Source of the DNA: JBGSYN01 sp041750975
GTDB lineage: Bacteria; Pseudomonadota; Alphaproteobacteria; Geminicoccales; Geminicoccaceae
Reading direction: 5' to 3'
DNA length: 20,951 nt
Assembly: GCA_041750975.1 (NCBI GenBank)
Contig: JBGSYN010000011.1
Coordinates: 1 to 20,951 of the forward strand
The notes under the pieces were generated by a model. The model did no database searches and had not been told where the DNA came from. It was given only the letters and a program-made list of their open reading frames with translations. Made by a program: the position numbers and the translations under genes. Numbering within the stretch: the first letter of the stretch is position 1; every line of letters starts with the position of its first letter. This document shows, one piece after another, positions 14,455-20,951 of the stretch.

Positions 14455-16895
14455 GCGCGCAATGCCTCGTTTTTCGGATCGTAGGGGCTTTCCTCGATGA
14501 TCCGGGCCGGGCGGCGCCGATCGAGCACGCGGACCTCGCAAGCACGGCCGATCTCAGCGAACTCGGCCTTGATATAGCCCTGCATCAGCGATTTCTTGAT
14601 GAAGTGGCCGTAACCGCCCGCCGTGCCGCGCCCGACGACCTCGCCATCCATGTAGACGGGCTCATTGCCGAAGCAGTCGGCGTCATCGGCATCGATCTCG
14701 AGCGCACAGAATTTGGTCGGCAGGCCCTGCTCCGATTGGGCGATCAGGGCGTCGCGGCCGACGAAATCACCCTTCTGCAGCCGGACGAAGCGGTCGAGCC
14801 CCGCCTCGAGTGCCGTGTTCTCGGCATTGAGGTCGGTCCCGAACAACCGATAGCTCTTTTCGAGCCGCATCGAATCCATCGCCCGCATGCCGACATGGGC
14901 AAGCTCGAATTCCTTGCCGGCCTCGCCTAGGGCATCGAAGAGCTGGAGCTGGTATTCGATCGGGTGGTGCAGTTCCCACCCCAGCGAGCCGACGAAATTG
15001 ACCCGGAGTGCCCTCACCTCGGGGCAAAAGCCGATCGGGATGTCGCGGCCGGTGAGCCAGGGGAAGGCCTCGTTGGAAAGATCGGCATCGGCGAGCTTGG
15101 CAAGGACCCGGCGCGCCATCGGCCCAGCGAGTACGAAGACGCCGTATTGCGTCGTCACATCCTGGATGAAGACCGAGCCGTCCTTGGGGATGGCCCTCGA
15201 CAGGATGTCCCAATCCATGTCGTGCGCCGCACCGGGGCCGACCAGGTAGAAGCGCTCGCCCCAAAGCCCGTCCGGCAGGCGGCAGATCGTGAACTCCGAG
15301 CGCACCGAACCCGAGGGGTTCAAGTGATGGCTGAGGTTGATCCGGCCGATCGCTTTCGGCACTGCATTGGCGACCAGGCGATCCAAAAATGCCGGAGCGC
15401 CAGAGCCTTCGACGATGTATTTGGCAAATGAGCTTAGCTCCAGAAGCCCGACCCGTTCACGCATCGCTTGAACTTCGAGGCCGACCGGCTCGAACCAGTT
15501 GGAGCGGCGAAAGGAATACTTATCCTGACGTCCGGCACCATTCATGGCGAACCAATTCGACCGCTCCCAGCCGAAGCGCTGACCCCAGACCGCACCGAGC
15601 TGATCCAGCCGGTCATAGACCGGAGGCGCTTTGGCCGGACGGCAGGAGGGACGTTCCTCCATCGGATAGTGGATCACGAAGACATGTTCGTAGGCCTCTT
15701 CGTTCTTGAGCTTGGCGAAGTTCTTGGAGGTGACGCCGAAGCGCCTCGGATCGACGCCGATCATGTCGACCGAAGGCTCGCCGTCGATGATCCAGTTGGC
15801 GAGCTGCCAGCCGGCCCCGCCCGCTGCCGTGACGCCGAAGCTATGGCCTTCCGAGATCCAGAAATTTTGCAGGCCGAAGGCAGGGCCGACCATCGGATTG
15901 CCATCCGGCGTGTAGGCGATCGGGCCGTTGACGACATCCCTGATGCCGGCGTTTTCGAACGAGGGCACGCGGGCGGCACAGGCTTCGACATGCGGCATCA
16001 GGCGCTCGAGATCGCCGGGGAAGAGGTCCTTCTCGAAGGTTTTCGGCACGCCGTCGACAAAACAGGCCGGCGCATGGCGCTCGTAGGGACCGAGAATCCA
16101 GCCCAACCGCTCCTCGCGGAAATAATACGCCGCGTCCGATTCGCGGAGGATAGGCAGTTCGGGATTACCGGCCTCGCGATAAGCCTTCAGCGCCGGATCG
16201 ACGTCGGTGACGATGAACTGATGCTCGACCGGCACGACGGGGATCTGCAAGCCGACCATGGCCGCGGTCTGACGTCCGTAATTGCCGGAGGCGCAGATCA
16301 CATGCTCGCAAGCGATATCGCCCTTGTCCGTCTTGACCCGCCATTCGAGATTATGGCCGCGCTCGATCCCCGTCACCTCGGTTTTCAGGTAGATTTCGGC
16401 ACCATTCATCCGGGCACCCTTGGCGAGCGCCATGGTGACGTCGACCGGCGCGATATGGCCGTCGGTCGGATGCCAGAGGGCGCCGATCAGCCCGTCCATT
16501 TTGGCCAAGGGCCAGAGTTTCCGGATCTCCTCGACCGAGATGATGTGGCACTCGACGCCGATGGTCTCGGCCGTGCATTGATAGTTCCGGTATTCATCCA
16601 TCCGGTCGCGGTTGGTGGCGAGGCGCAGGTTGCCGGTCGGATGGAAACTCACATTCTGGCCGGTTTCGGCTTCGAGCGATTTGTAGAGCTCGACCGAATA
16701 TTGATGCAGCTGGCCGACCGAGTAGGACATGTTGAAGAGCGGCAGCAATCCTGCGGCATGCCAGGTCGAGCCGGCGGTCAGTTCCGTCCGCTCCACCAGA
16801 ACCACGTCCGACCAGCCGCGCTTCGCCAGATGATAGAGCGCGCTGACGCCCACCACACCGCCGCCGATGACGACGACCCGCGCCTGTGATTTCAT
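14451..16895 (-). CDS. FAD-dependent dehydrogenase with GcvT-like domain (dimethylglycine/sarcosine dehydrogenase type)
   Basis: An 814-residue two-part enzyme: an N-terminal DAO-type FAD oxidoreductase (about 1-380), a linker domain, and a C-terminal GcvT/aminomethyltransferase-like folate-binding region (about 430-814). The Rossmann motif is VVVIGGGVVGVSALYHL (7-23). STWHAAGLL (43-51) contains His46, the position of the covalent flavin link in dimethylglycine dehydrogenase. VGSLGWELHHP near the C-terminal region is characteristic of the GcvT domain. Such enzymes oxidatively demethylate N-methyl amines, transfer the one-carbon unit to tetrahydrofolate, and pass electrons to ETF. Both ETF genes lie just across the divergent gap, which supports this. 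The substrate could be dimethylglycine, sarcosine or another N-methyl compound. It is preceded by a G-rich ribosome binding site (GGGCGGGG). Confidence 0.88.
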   Translation of the reverse strand: MKSQARVVVIGGGVVGVSALYHLAKRGWSDVVLVERTELTAGSTWHAAGLLPLFNMSYSVGQLHQYSVELYKSLEAETGQNVSFHPTGNLRLATNRDRMDEYRNYQCTAETIGVECHIISVEEIRKLWPLAKMDGLIGALWHPTDGHIAPVDVTMALAKGARMNGAEIYLKTEVTGIERGHNLEWRVKTDKGDIACEHVICASGNYGRQTAAMVGLQIPVVPVEHQFIVTDVDPALKAYREAGNPELPILRESDAAYYFREERLGWILGPYERHAPACFVDGVPKTFEKDLFPGDLERLMPHVEACAARVPSFENAGIRDVVNGPIAYTPDGNPMVGPAFGLQNFWISEGHSFGVTAAGGAGWQLANWIIDGEPSVDMIGVDPRRFGVTSKNFAKLKNEEAYEHVFVIHYPMEERPSCRPAKAPPVYDRLDQLGAVWGQRFGWERSNWFAMNGAGRQDKYSFRRSNWFEPVGLEVQAMRERVGLLELSSFAKYIVEGSGAPAFLDRLVANAVPKAIGRINLSHHLNPSGSVRSEFTICRLPDGLWGERFYLVGPGAAHDMDWDILSRAIPKDGSVFIQDVTTQYGVFVLAGPMARRVLAKLADADLSNEAFPWLTGRDIPIGFCPEVRALRVNFVGSLGWELHHPIEYQLQLFDALGEAGKEFELAHVGMRAMDSMRLEKSYRLFGTDLNAENTALEAGLDRFVRLQKGDFVGRDALIAQSEQGLPTKFCALEIDADDADCFGNEPVYMDGEVVGRGTAGGYGHFIKKSLMQGYIKAEFAEIGRACEVRVLDRRRPARIIEESPYDPKNEALRA

Positions 16896-16967
16896 GAAGT
16901 TGACCCCGCCCTTGCCCAGCCGATACGCTCAAGCCCCTGACTAGCAATCGCCGGCGGCCGCGAACAA

Positions 16968-16993
16968 CGTCGGAACGACGGTCGGATGTCCGA
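16968..16993. promoter_or_regulatory. Two adjacent inverted repeats in the dehydrogenase/sulfotransferase divergent gap
   Basis: CGTCG-GAA-CGACG (16968-16980) is followed one base later by TCGGA-TG-TCCGA (16982-16993). Both lie in the 141-base gap between divergent starts at 16895 and 17037, a sensible place for a shared operator. In G+C-rich DNA, 5-bp arms arise by chance fairly often, so confidence is low. Confidence 0.28.
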
Positions 16994-17036
16994 ACCCGAC
17001 AGTCCTGGCGTCGTCTCGAATGAAAGGTGCCCATTT

Positions 17037-17768
17037 ATGATCCGCATCGCCATGTTTTCAGGCCCGCGCCATCGCTCGACGGCCATGATGCGAGCCTGGG
17101 GCCAGCGAGCCGACACGACCGTCTGGGACGAACCTTTCTACGGTTTCTATTTGCAGGAGACCGGCATCGACCACCCGATGCGGAACGAAGTCCTGGCCGC
17201 GGTCGAAACCGACTGGGCTAGCATTGCCGATCGATGTTCATCATTTGACTCAGATCGTTATTCTGTCTTCTTTCAAAAGCACATGACCCATCATCTGCTG
17301 CCCGAGGTCGATCTGGCCTGGCTCGAAGGCGTCATCTGCTGTTTTCTCATAAGAGAGCCTCGTAAGGTATTGGTCTCATACACTAAACGGCGGCAGGAGG
17401 TGACTGCGGCCGACCTCGGCTATGCACGCGCGGCAGAACTTTTCGCGAAAGCACAAAACCTCACCGGCAAAACGCCCGCCGTGATCGATGCCGACGATGT
17501 CGCGCGCGATCCCGAAGGTGAATTGCGCCGGCTCTGCGCTGCAATCGGCGTCAACTTCGATCCGGCCATGTTGTCCTGGCCGGCAGGCCCGAAGGCCAGC
17601 GACGGTGTGTGGGGGCCGCATTGGTATCGAGATCTCTGGCGGAGCACGGGCTTCGGCCCACCCTCGCCCGAAGTCGCGGAACTGCCGGCCGACCTTGAGC
17701 GACTGGCCGAAGCATGCCGGCCTCATTACGAGGCGATGCAATGCGCCAAGTGCATGGGCCGGCCTTGA
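17037..17768 (+). CDS. Sulfotransferase-family P-loop protein
   Basis: A 243-residue cytosolic protein of the PAPS-dependent sulfotransferase superfamily. The 5'-phosphosulfate loop is MFSGPRHRSTAMMRAW (6-21). The 3'-phosphate-binding region is FLIREPRKVLVSYTK (103-117), with Arg106 and Ser114 in the expected places. The frame is open from 16986, but ATG at 17037 has GAAAGGTG seven bases upstream and starts directly at the first beta strand. Two stretches, encoding residues 68-81 and 101-117, use A/T-ending and rare codons unlike the rest. It lies 78 bases before etfB and diverges from the dehydrogenase gene. Many short proteins of this group have no known acceptor and may not transfer sulfate; the substrate is unknown. 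Confidence 0.75.
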   Translation: MIRIAMFSGPRHRSTAMMRAWGQRADTTVWDEPFYGFYLQETGIDHPMRNEVLAAVETDWASIADRCSSFDSDRYSVFFQKHMTHHLLPEVDLAWLEGVICCFLIREPRKVLVSYTKRRQEVTAADLGYARAAELFAKAQNLTGKTPAVIDADDVARDPEGELRRLCAAIGVNFDPAMLSWPAGPKASDGVWGPHWYRDLWRSTGFGPPSPEVAELPADLERLAEACRPHYEAMQCAKCMGRP

Positions 17769-17802
17769 CGTGGCAGGCCTGTCTCGATCATGGTCCGGGC
17801 TC

Positions 17803-17816
17803 GCTTCGAGAGAAGC
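17803..17816 (+). other. Small hairpin with GAGA tetraloop before etfB
   Basis: GCTTC (17803-17807) and GAAGC (17812-17816) pair around GAGA, a stable GNRA-type loop, in the 78-base gap between the sulfotransferase-like gene and etfB. CCGG flanks could extend it with mismatches. It could be a processing or attenuation point; the function is unproven. Confidence 0.25.
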
Positions 17817-17846
17817 CGGGTAATCATGCATGGAGCGTCGGGTGCG

Positions 17847-18596
17847 ATGAAGGTCTTAGTCGCGGTCAAGCGGGTCGTTGACTATAATGTGAAGGTCAGG
17901 GTCAAGGCGGACCAAAGCGGTGTCGAGACGGCGAACGTCAAGATGTCGATGAATCCGTTCGACGAGATCGCGAATGAACAGGCAATCCGCCTGCGCGAAG
18001 CCGGCATCGCCGAGGAAGTCGTCGCCGTCTCGATGGGCGGTGCTAAATGCCAGGAAACGCTGCGGACGGCACTCGCCATGGGGGCAGACCGTGCCATTCA
18101 TGTGCTGAGCGAAAGCGAGCTGCAGCCGCTTGCCGTCGCCAAATCGCTCGCCAAGATCGTCGAGCGCGAGCAGCCTGGGATCGTGCTCTTGGGCAAGCAG
18201 GCGATCGATGACGACAGCAACCAGACCGGGCAGATGCTGGCGGCTTTGCTCGGCTGGGCGCAAGGCACCTTCGTCTCGAAGCTTAAGATCGAGGGCGGGA
18301 CCGCGACGATTTCGCGCGAAGTCGATGAGGGGCTCGAGAGCCTGGAAATCGCCCTGCCCGCCGTCCTGACGGTCGATCTCAGGCTCAACGAGCCGCGCTA
18401 TGCGTCGCTGCCGAACATCATGAAAGCCAAGAAGAAGACGATCGACCAGATGACGCCCGAAGAACTCGGGGTCGATGTCGCGCCGCGACTTCATTACCTG
18501 AAGGTCGAGGAACCGCCTAAGCGGCAGGGCGGCGTCAAGGTCCCCGATGTCCCTGCCCTGATCGAGAAACTGAAGAGCGAAGCCGGGGTGATATAA
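17847..18596 (+). CDS. etfB: Electron transfer flavoprotein subunit beta
   Basis: The 249-residue beta subunit of the heterodimeric electron carrier that accepts electrons from flavoprotein dehydrogenases and delivers them to ETF:ubiquinone oxidoreductase. The start MKVLVAVKRVVDYNVKVRVK is diagnostic. Further family signatures are KMSMNPFDEIANEQAIRL, GKQAIDDDSNQTGQMLAALLGW (AMP-binding region) and LPNIMKAKKK. The frame is open from 17790, but the ATG at 17847 matches the family N-terminus and has GGAG about 11 bases upstream. etfA starts two bases after the stop codon. Their position opposite the dimethylglycine-dehydrogenase-like gene suggests a dedicated or preferred electron route. Confidence 0.96.
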   Translation: MKVLVAVKRVVDYNVKVRVKADQSGVETANVKMSMNPFDEIANEQAIRLREAGIAEEVVAVSMGGAKCQETLRTALAMGADRAIHVLSESELQPLAVAKSLAKIVEREQPGIVLLGKQAIDDDSNQTGQMLAALLGWAQGTFVSKLKIEGGTATISREVDEGLESLEIALPAVLTVDLRLNEPRYASLPNIMKAKKKTIDQMTPEELGVDVAPRLHYLKVEEPPKRQGGVKVPDVPALIEKLKSEAGVI

Positions 18597-18597
18597 G

Positions 18598-19527
18598 ATG
18601 ACAATTCTTGTTCTGGCCCAACACGACAACACCGTTCTCGACAAGGCGACCCTTCATGCCGTGACCGCCGCCCGCGCCATTGGCGGCGACATCCATCTCC
18701 TGGTCGCGGGTCAGGGTGCGGCGGCAGTCGCCGAAGCCGCGGCCGCGGTTGAAGGCATCGCCAAGGTCATCCATGTCGACGCCGAGATCTATGCCAATCC
18801 CGTCGCCGAGGATCTGGCCGACCTGCTCGTGGCCATGGCAGCGGACTATGACTACTTCCTCGCCGCCGCCACGACCTTCGGCAAAAACGTCATGCCGCGC
18901 CTCGCCGCCCTGATCGACAGCGCGCAATTGAGCGATATCGTCGAGGTGCTCGGTCCCGACACCTTCAAGCGCTTCATCTATGCGGGCAATGCGATCGCCA
19001 CGGTGCGCAGCGACGACAAAAAACGCGTGATCACCGTCCGCACCACGACCTTCGAGGCGACCGCCGACACCGGCGGTTCAGCCGAAATCACGACCATCGC
19101 CGCGGTCGATCCCAAGGGTCTCGCCAAATTCGTCGGCCGCGAAGTCTCGGGCGGCGACCGTCCCGATCTGACCTCGGCCAGGATCGTCGTCTCAGGCGGC
19201 CGCGGGCTCGGCAGCGGCGAGAATTTCGCCATCGTCGAAGCGCTTGCCGATTCGCTCGGTGCCGCCGTCGGCGCCAGCCGGGCCGCCGTCGATGCGGGCT
19301 ACGTCCCCAACGACTATCAGGTCGGCCAGACCGGCAAGGTGGTGGCGCCCGACCTCTATGTGGCGGTCGGCATTTCGGGGGCGATCCAGCATCTGGCCGG
19401 AATGAAGGAATCCAAGGTCATCATCGCCATCAACAAGGACGAGGACGCCCCCATCTTCCAGGTCGCCGACGTCGGCTTGGTCGGTGACCTGTTCAAGATC
19501 GTGCCGGAGCTGACGAGCAAGCTTTGA
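18598..19527 (+). CDS. etfA: Electron transfer flavoprotein subunit alpha
   Basis: The 309-residue alpha subunit carrying FAD. The N-terminal domain begins MTILVLAQHDN and contains the typical repeats around AAAVEGIAKVIHVD. The C-terminal FAD domain carries VVSGGRGLGSGENFAIVEAL, GAAVGASRAAVDAGYVPNDYQVGQTGK and the ETF-alpha signature LYVAVGISGAIQHLAGM, ending with INKDEDAPIFQVADVGLVGDL. Length is standard. The ATG at 18598 begins one base after the etfB stop codon, so the two subunits are translated in tandem. Another gene follows three bases downstream. No odd features or missing residues are visible. Confidence 0.97.
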   Translation: MTILVLAQHDNTVLDKATLHAVTAARAIGGDIHLLVAGQGAAAVAEAAAAVEGIAKVIHVDAEIYANPVAEDLADLLVAMAADYDYFLAAATTFGKNVMPRLAALIDSAQLSDIVEVLGPDTFKRFIYAGNAIATVRSDDKKRVITVRTTTFEATADTGGSAEITTIAAVDPKGLAKFVGREVSGGDRPDLTSARIVVSGGRGLGSGENFAIVEALADSLGAAVGASRAAVDAGYVPNDYQVGQTGKVVAPDLYVAVGISGAIQHLAGMKESKVIIAINKDEDAPIFQVADVGLVGDLFKIVPELTSKL

Positions 19528-19530
19528 GCG

Positions 19531-20211
19531 ATGTCACTTGCGGAACTCAGCTTCGTCGTTGACGGTGCGGAACGGTTTCGGGAAGCGATTGGCGAAAGTG
19601 ATCTATTCCGCATCGAGGCTGCAGCGGCCATCGACGACGATCGTGCCGGAATGCGTCTATATGCGCTGAACGAAATCGCTGACCTGCTTGCAACCTCCGG
19701 CGCGATTGGCGGCATCGCCAGCCGCCTGCGCGGCCCGGAAGCGCGTCCGGTACGCGCCATCATGTTCGACAAGCGTTCGGACCTCAACTGGACGCTCGCA
19801 CTGCATCAGGATCGCACCATCGCCGTGCGGGAGCGGCGGAACGTACCCGGCTATGGTCCTTGGTCGACCAAGGCCGGGCAGCTCCACGTCCAACCGCCGC
19901 AGGAGGTCATCGCGCGCATGCTGACGCTGCGCATCCACCTCGACGATGTCGATGACGATAACGCGCCGCTCCTGATCCTGCCGGGGAGCAACGATCGCGG
20001 GCGACTTTCGGAAGGCGAAATCGACGCGCTGTCCGCCGCCACGCCGCCTTTCGCCTGTCATGCGTGCCGGGGCGATGTCTGGGTGTACGGGACGGCCATC
20101 GTTCACGGCTCCGCGGCCTTTCGCCATGCTGGACGCCATCGAAGAGTTCTCCAGATCGACTACGCGCGGGAAGCGCTGCCCGGCGGGCTGCAATGGGCGT
20201 TCCAAGCTTAA
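19531..20211 (+). CDS. Phytanoyl-CoA dioxygenase (PhyH)-like Fe(II)/2-oxoglutarate oxygenase
   Basis: A 226-residue protein with the jelly-roll oxygenase pattern. The facial triad appears to be His92-x-Asp94 (LALHQDRTIAV) and His192 (GTAIVHGSAAFRH). Arg204 or Arg205 in RHRRVLQIDY fits the 2-oxoglutarate carboxylate-binding position. LLILPGSN (147-154) and DVWVYG just before the distal His match the family's layout. It is shorter than classical PhyH proteins (about 260-300). The ATG lies three bases after the etfA stop and has no strong ribosome binding site, so it probably depends on read-through from etfA. Such enzymes hydroxylate or oxidatively cleave small molecules; the substrate is unknown. 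Linkage to etfBA suggests a role in the same catabolic route. Confidence 0.72.
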   Translation: MSLAELSFVVDGAERFREAIGESDLFRIEAAAAIDDDRAGMRLYALNEIADLLATSGAIGGIASRLRGPEARPVRAIMFDKRSDLNWTLALHQDRTIAVRERRNVPGYGPWSTKAGQLHVQPPQEVIARMLTLRIHLDDVDDDNAPLLILPGSNDRGRLSEGEIDALSAATPPFACHACRGDVWVYGTAIVHGSAAFRHAGRHRRVLQIDYAREALPGGLQWAFQA

Positions 20212-20239
20212 ATCGCGATCCGCCTGATACGCGAATTTT
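20210..20239 (+). terminator. Weak candidate terminator after the etf operon
   Basis: AAATCGCG (20210-20217) can pair with CGCG-A-ATTT (20230-20238) with one bulged base and a 12-base loop, followed by a short T run on the plus strand. It overlaps the stop codon of the oxygenase gene. The stem is short and the U-run only four, so efficiency is doubtful. The rest of the gap to 20452 shows no gene or clear structure. Confidence 0.28.
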
Positions 20240-20452
20240 ACGCTTTCCTACAGCATGCATAGTGGCGCAGCTTCGTTCTTGGCAGCGACCCGGATCGCCG
20301 CCCGCTCTTTCTCAGCACGGTACCGGCAATCACAAGCATTGCGACTAAAACGACGCGGGCAGCGTACTCGTTGAAGATGACAAGCGGCCTTTCGAAAACC
20401 GCGCAGCATCGTAAAGTTCATCAAGTTTGTACGGCATTCGATCCGCCGCGCG

Positions 20453-20951
20453 TCAGTATCCGCTCAGGAAACTCGCGACGTTCGCGCCGAGCGCGTCCAC
20501 GGCATACCCCCCTTCCATCACGGTCAACGTCGGCAAGCCGAGCGACGCGATCCGCCGGGCGAGACCGCCATAATCCTTCGTCTCCAGCGCGAAGCCGGAA
20601 ATCGGATCGCCGACGAACGTGTCCGCGCCGAAGCTGACGACGAGCAGGTCAGGCACAAAGCCGGAGATGGCATCGAGCGCAGTGTCGAGGGCGGCTTCGT
20701 AGGCGGCCAAAGCCGCACCCTGCGGCAGTGGCAGGTTGAGCGTCGCGCCTTCGCCGGTCTCGTCCGCGTGGCCCCAGAAGAACGGATAGTCGGTCGCCGG
20801 ATCGGCGTGAATCGAGGCGAAGAAGACCTCGCCTCGTTCGTAGAAGATGTCTTGCGTACCATTGCCGTGGTGATAGTCGATATCGAGGATCGCGACGCGG
20901 TGCCCAGCCTCGGTCGCGGCCTGTGCGGCGATGGCGGCATTGTTGAGGTAG
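20453..20951 (-). CDS. Class II histone-deacetylase-fold amidohydrolase, acetylpolyamine amidohydrolase type (5' end off window)
   Basis: The C-terminal 166 residues of a zinc-dependent deacetylase of the AphA/AcuC/HDAC superfamily; the N-terminal half lies beyond the right edge. Family members are about 340 residues. Visible motifs on the minus strand are ILDIDYHHGNGTQDIFY with the Asp and His zinc ligands, FFASIHADPATDYPFFWGH, then VVSFGADTFVGDPI with the second zinc-binding Asp. MEGGYAVDALG provides the conserved Gly-Gly-Tyr. The YPFFWG segment resembles bacterial acetylpolyamine deacetylases, so that activity is the best guess; an acetoin-type or protein deacetylase is possible. It converges with the etf operon and shares no operon with any other gene in view. 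Confidence 0.9.
   Translation of the reverse strand, partial: YLNNAAIAAQAATEAGHRVAILDIDYHHGNGTQDIFYERGEVFFASIHADPATDYPFFWGHADETGEGATLNLPLPQGAALAAYEAALDTALDAISGFVPDLLVVSFGADTFVGDPISGFALETKDYGGLARRIASLGLPTLTVMEGGYAVDALGANVASFLSGY

Noticed and set aside
15468..16889. 473-codon plus-strand open frame opposite the FAD/GcvT dehydrogenase
   Set aside because: It is a shadow of the dehydrogenase gene and shows no motif of its own.
17790..17846. Earlier start for EtfB
   Set aside because: EtfB proteins begin with the MKVLVAVK-type strand, which matches the ATG at 17847.
1..20951. CRISPR array, tRNA genes, insertion sequences
   Set aside because: No regularly spaced repeats, cloverleaf-like segments, transposase frames or terminal repeats were seen on either strand.

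Overview
This is a G+C-rich, gene-dense window of bacterial chromosome. G/C-ending codons are preferred almost throughout. The gene content suggests a soil or water alphaproteobacterium, possibly Rhodospirillales-like: CUT1 sugar ABC transporter, dimethylglycine-dehydrogenase-like flavoprotein with ETF, Anbu proteasome-like peptidase, acetylpolyamine-type deacetylase. That placement is inferred from gene families; no rRNA or other phylogenetic marker is present. I found no tRNA, rRNA, IS element, prophage or CRISPR array.

Layout. (1) 1-3100, minus strand: a CUT1 ABC importer operon read right to left, Tat-type substrate-binding protein, MalF-like permease, then MalG-like permease cut by the left edge. 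No ATPase is in view. A strong GC hairpin lies between the binding-protein and first permease genes, and another lies just upstream of the binding-protein gene. (2) 3246-5934, minus strand: gamma-glutamyltransferase followed by an AEC-family carrier. (3) 5935-6325: an A/T-richer divergent intergenic region. (4) 6326-7495, plus strand: a HisC-like PLP aminotransferase. (5) 7525-11852, minus strand: an RND efflux adaptor and HAE1-type pump, without an outer-membrane channel or regulator gene nearby. (6) 11978-13660, minus strand: an Anbu proteasome-like peptidase whose 3' end carries the ribosome binding site of a GlsA-type glutaminase. (7) 13661-13838: a divergent region unusually rich in perfect palindromes. 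(8) 13839-14454, plus strand: a HigB/RelE-type toxin and HigA-type antitoxin. (9) 14451-16895, minus strand: an 814-residue FAD/GcvT dehydrogenase, with a divergent plus-strand run of a sulfotransferase-like protein, EtfB, EtfA and a phytanoyl-CoA-dioxygenase-like protein (17037-20211). (10) 20453-20951, minus strand: the C-terminal half of a class II histone-deacetylase-fold amidohydrolase, cut by the right edge.

How the genes fit together. Regions 1-5 look like ordinary transport and nitrogen/carbon scavenging functions. The two most informative neighbourhoods are the Anbu-glutaminase pair and the dehydrogenase/ETF block. In the latter, a flavoprotein of a family that passes electrons to ETF sits beside both ETF subunit genes, so an N-methyl amine (dimethylglycine- or sarcosine-like) demethylation route feeding the respiratory chain is likely. 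The exact substrate, and the roles of the sulfotransferase-like and dioxygenase-like proteins, are open. I see no clearly new defence or mobile system. The most distinctive features are the Anbu-glutaminase coupling and the palindrome-dense control region beside it.
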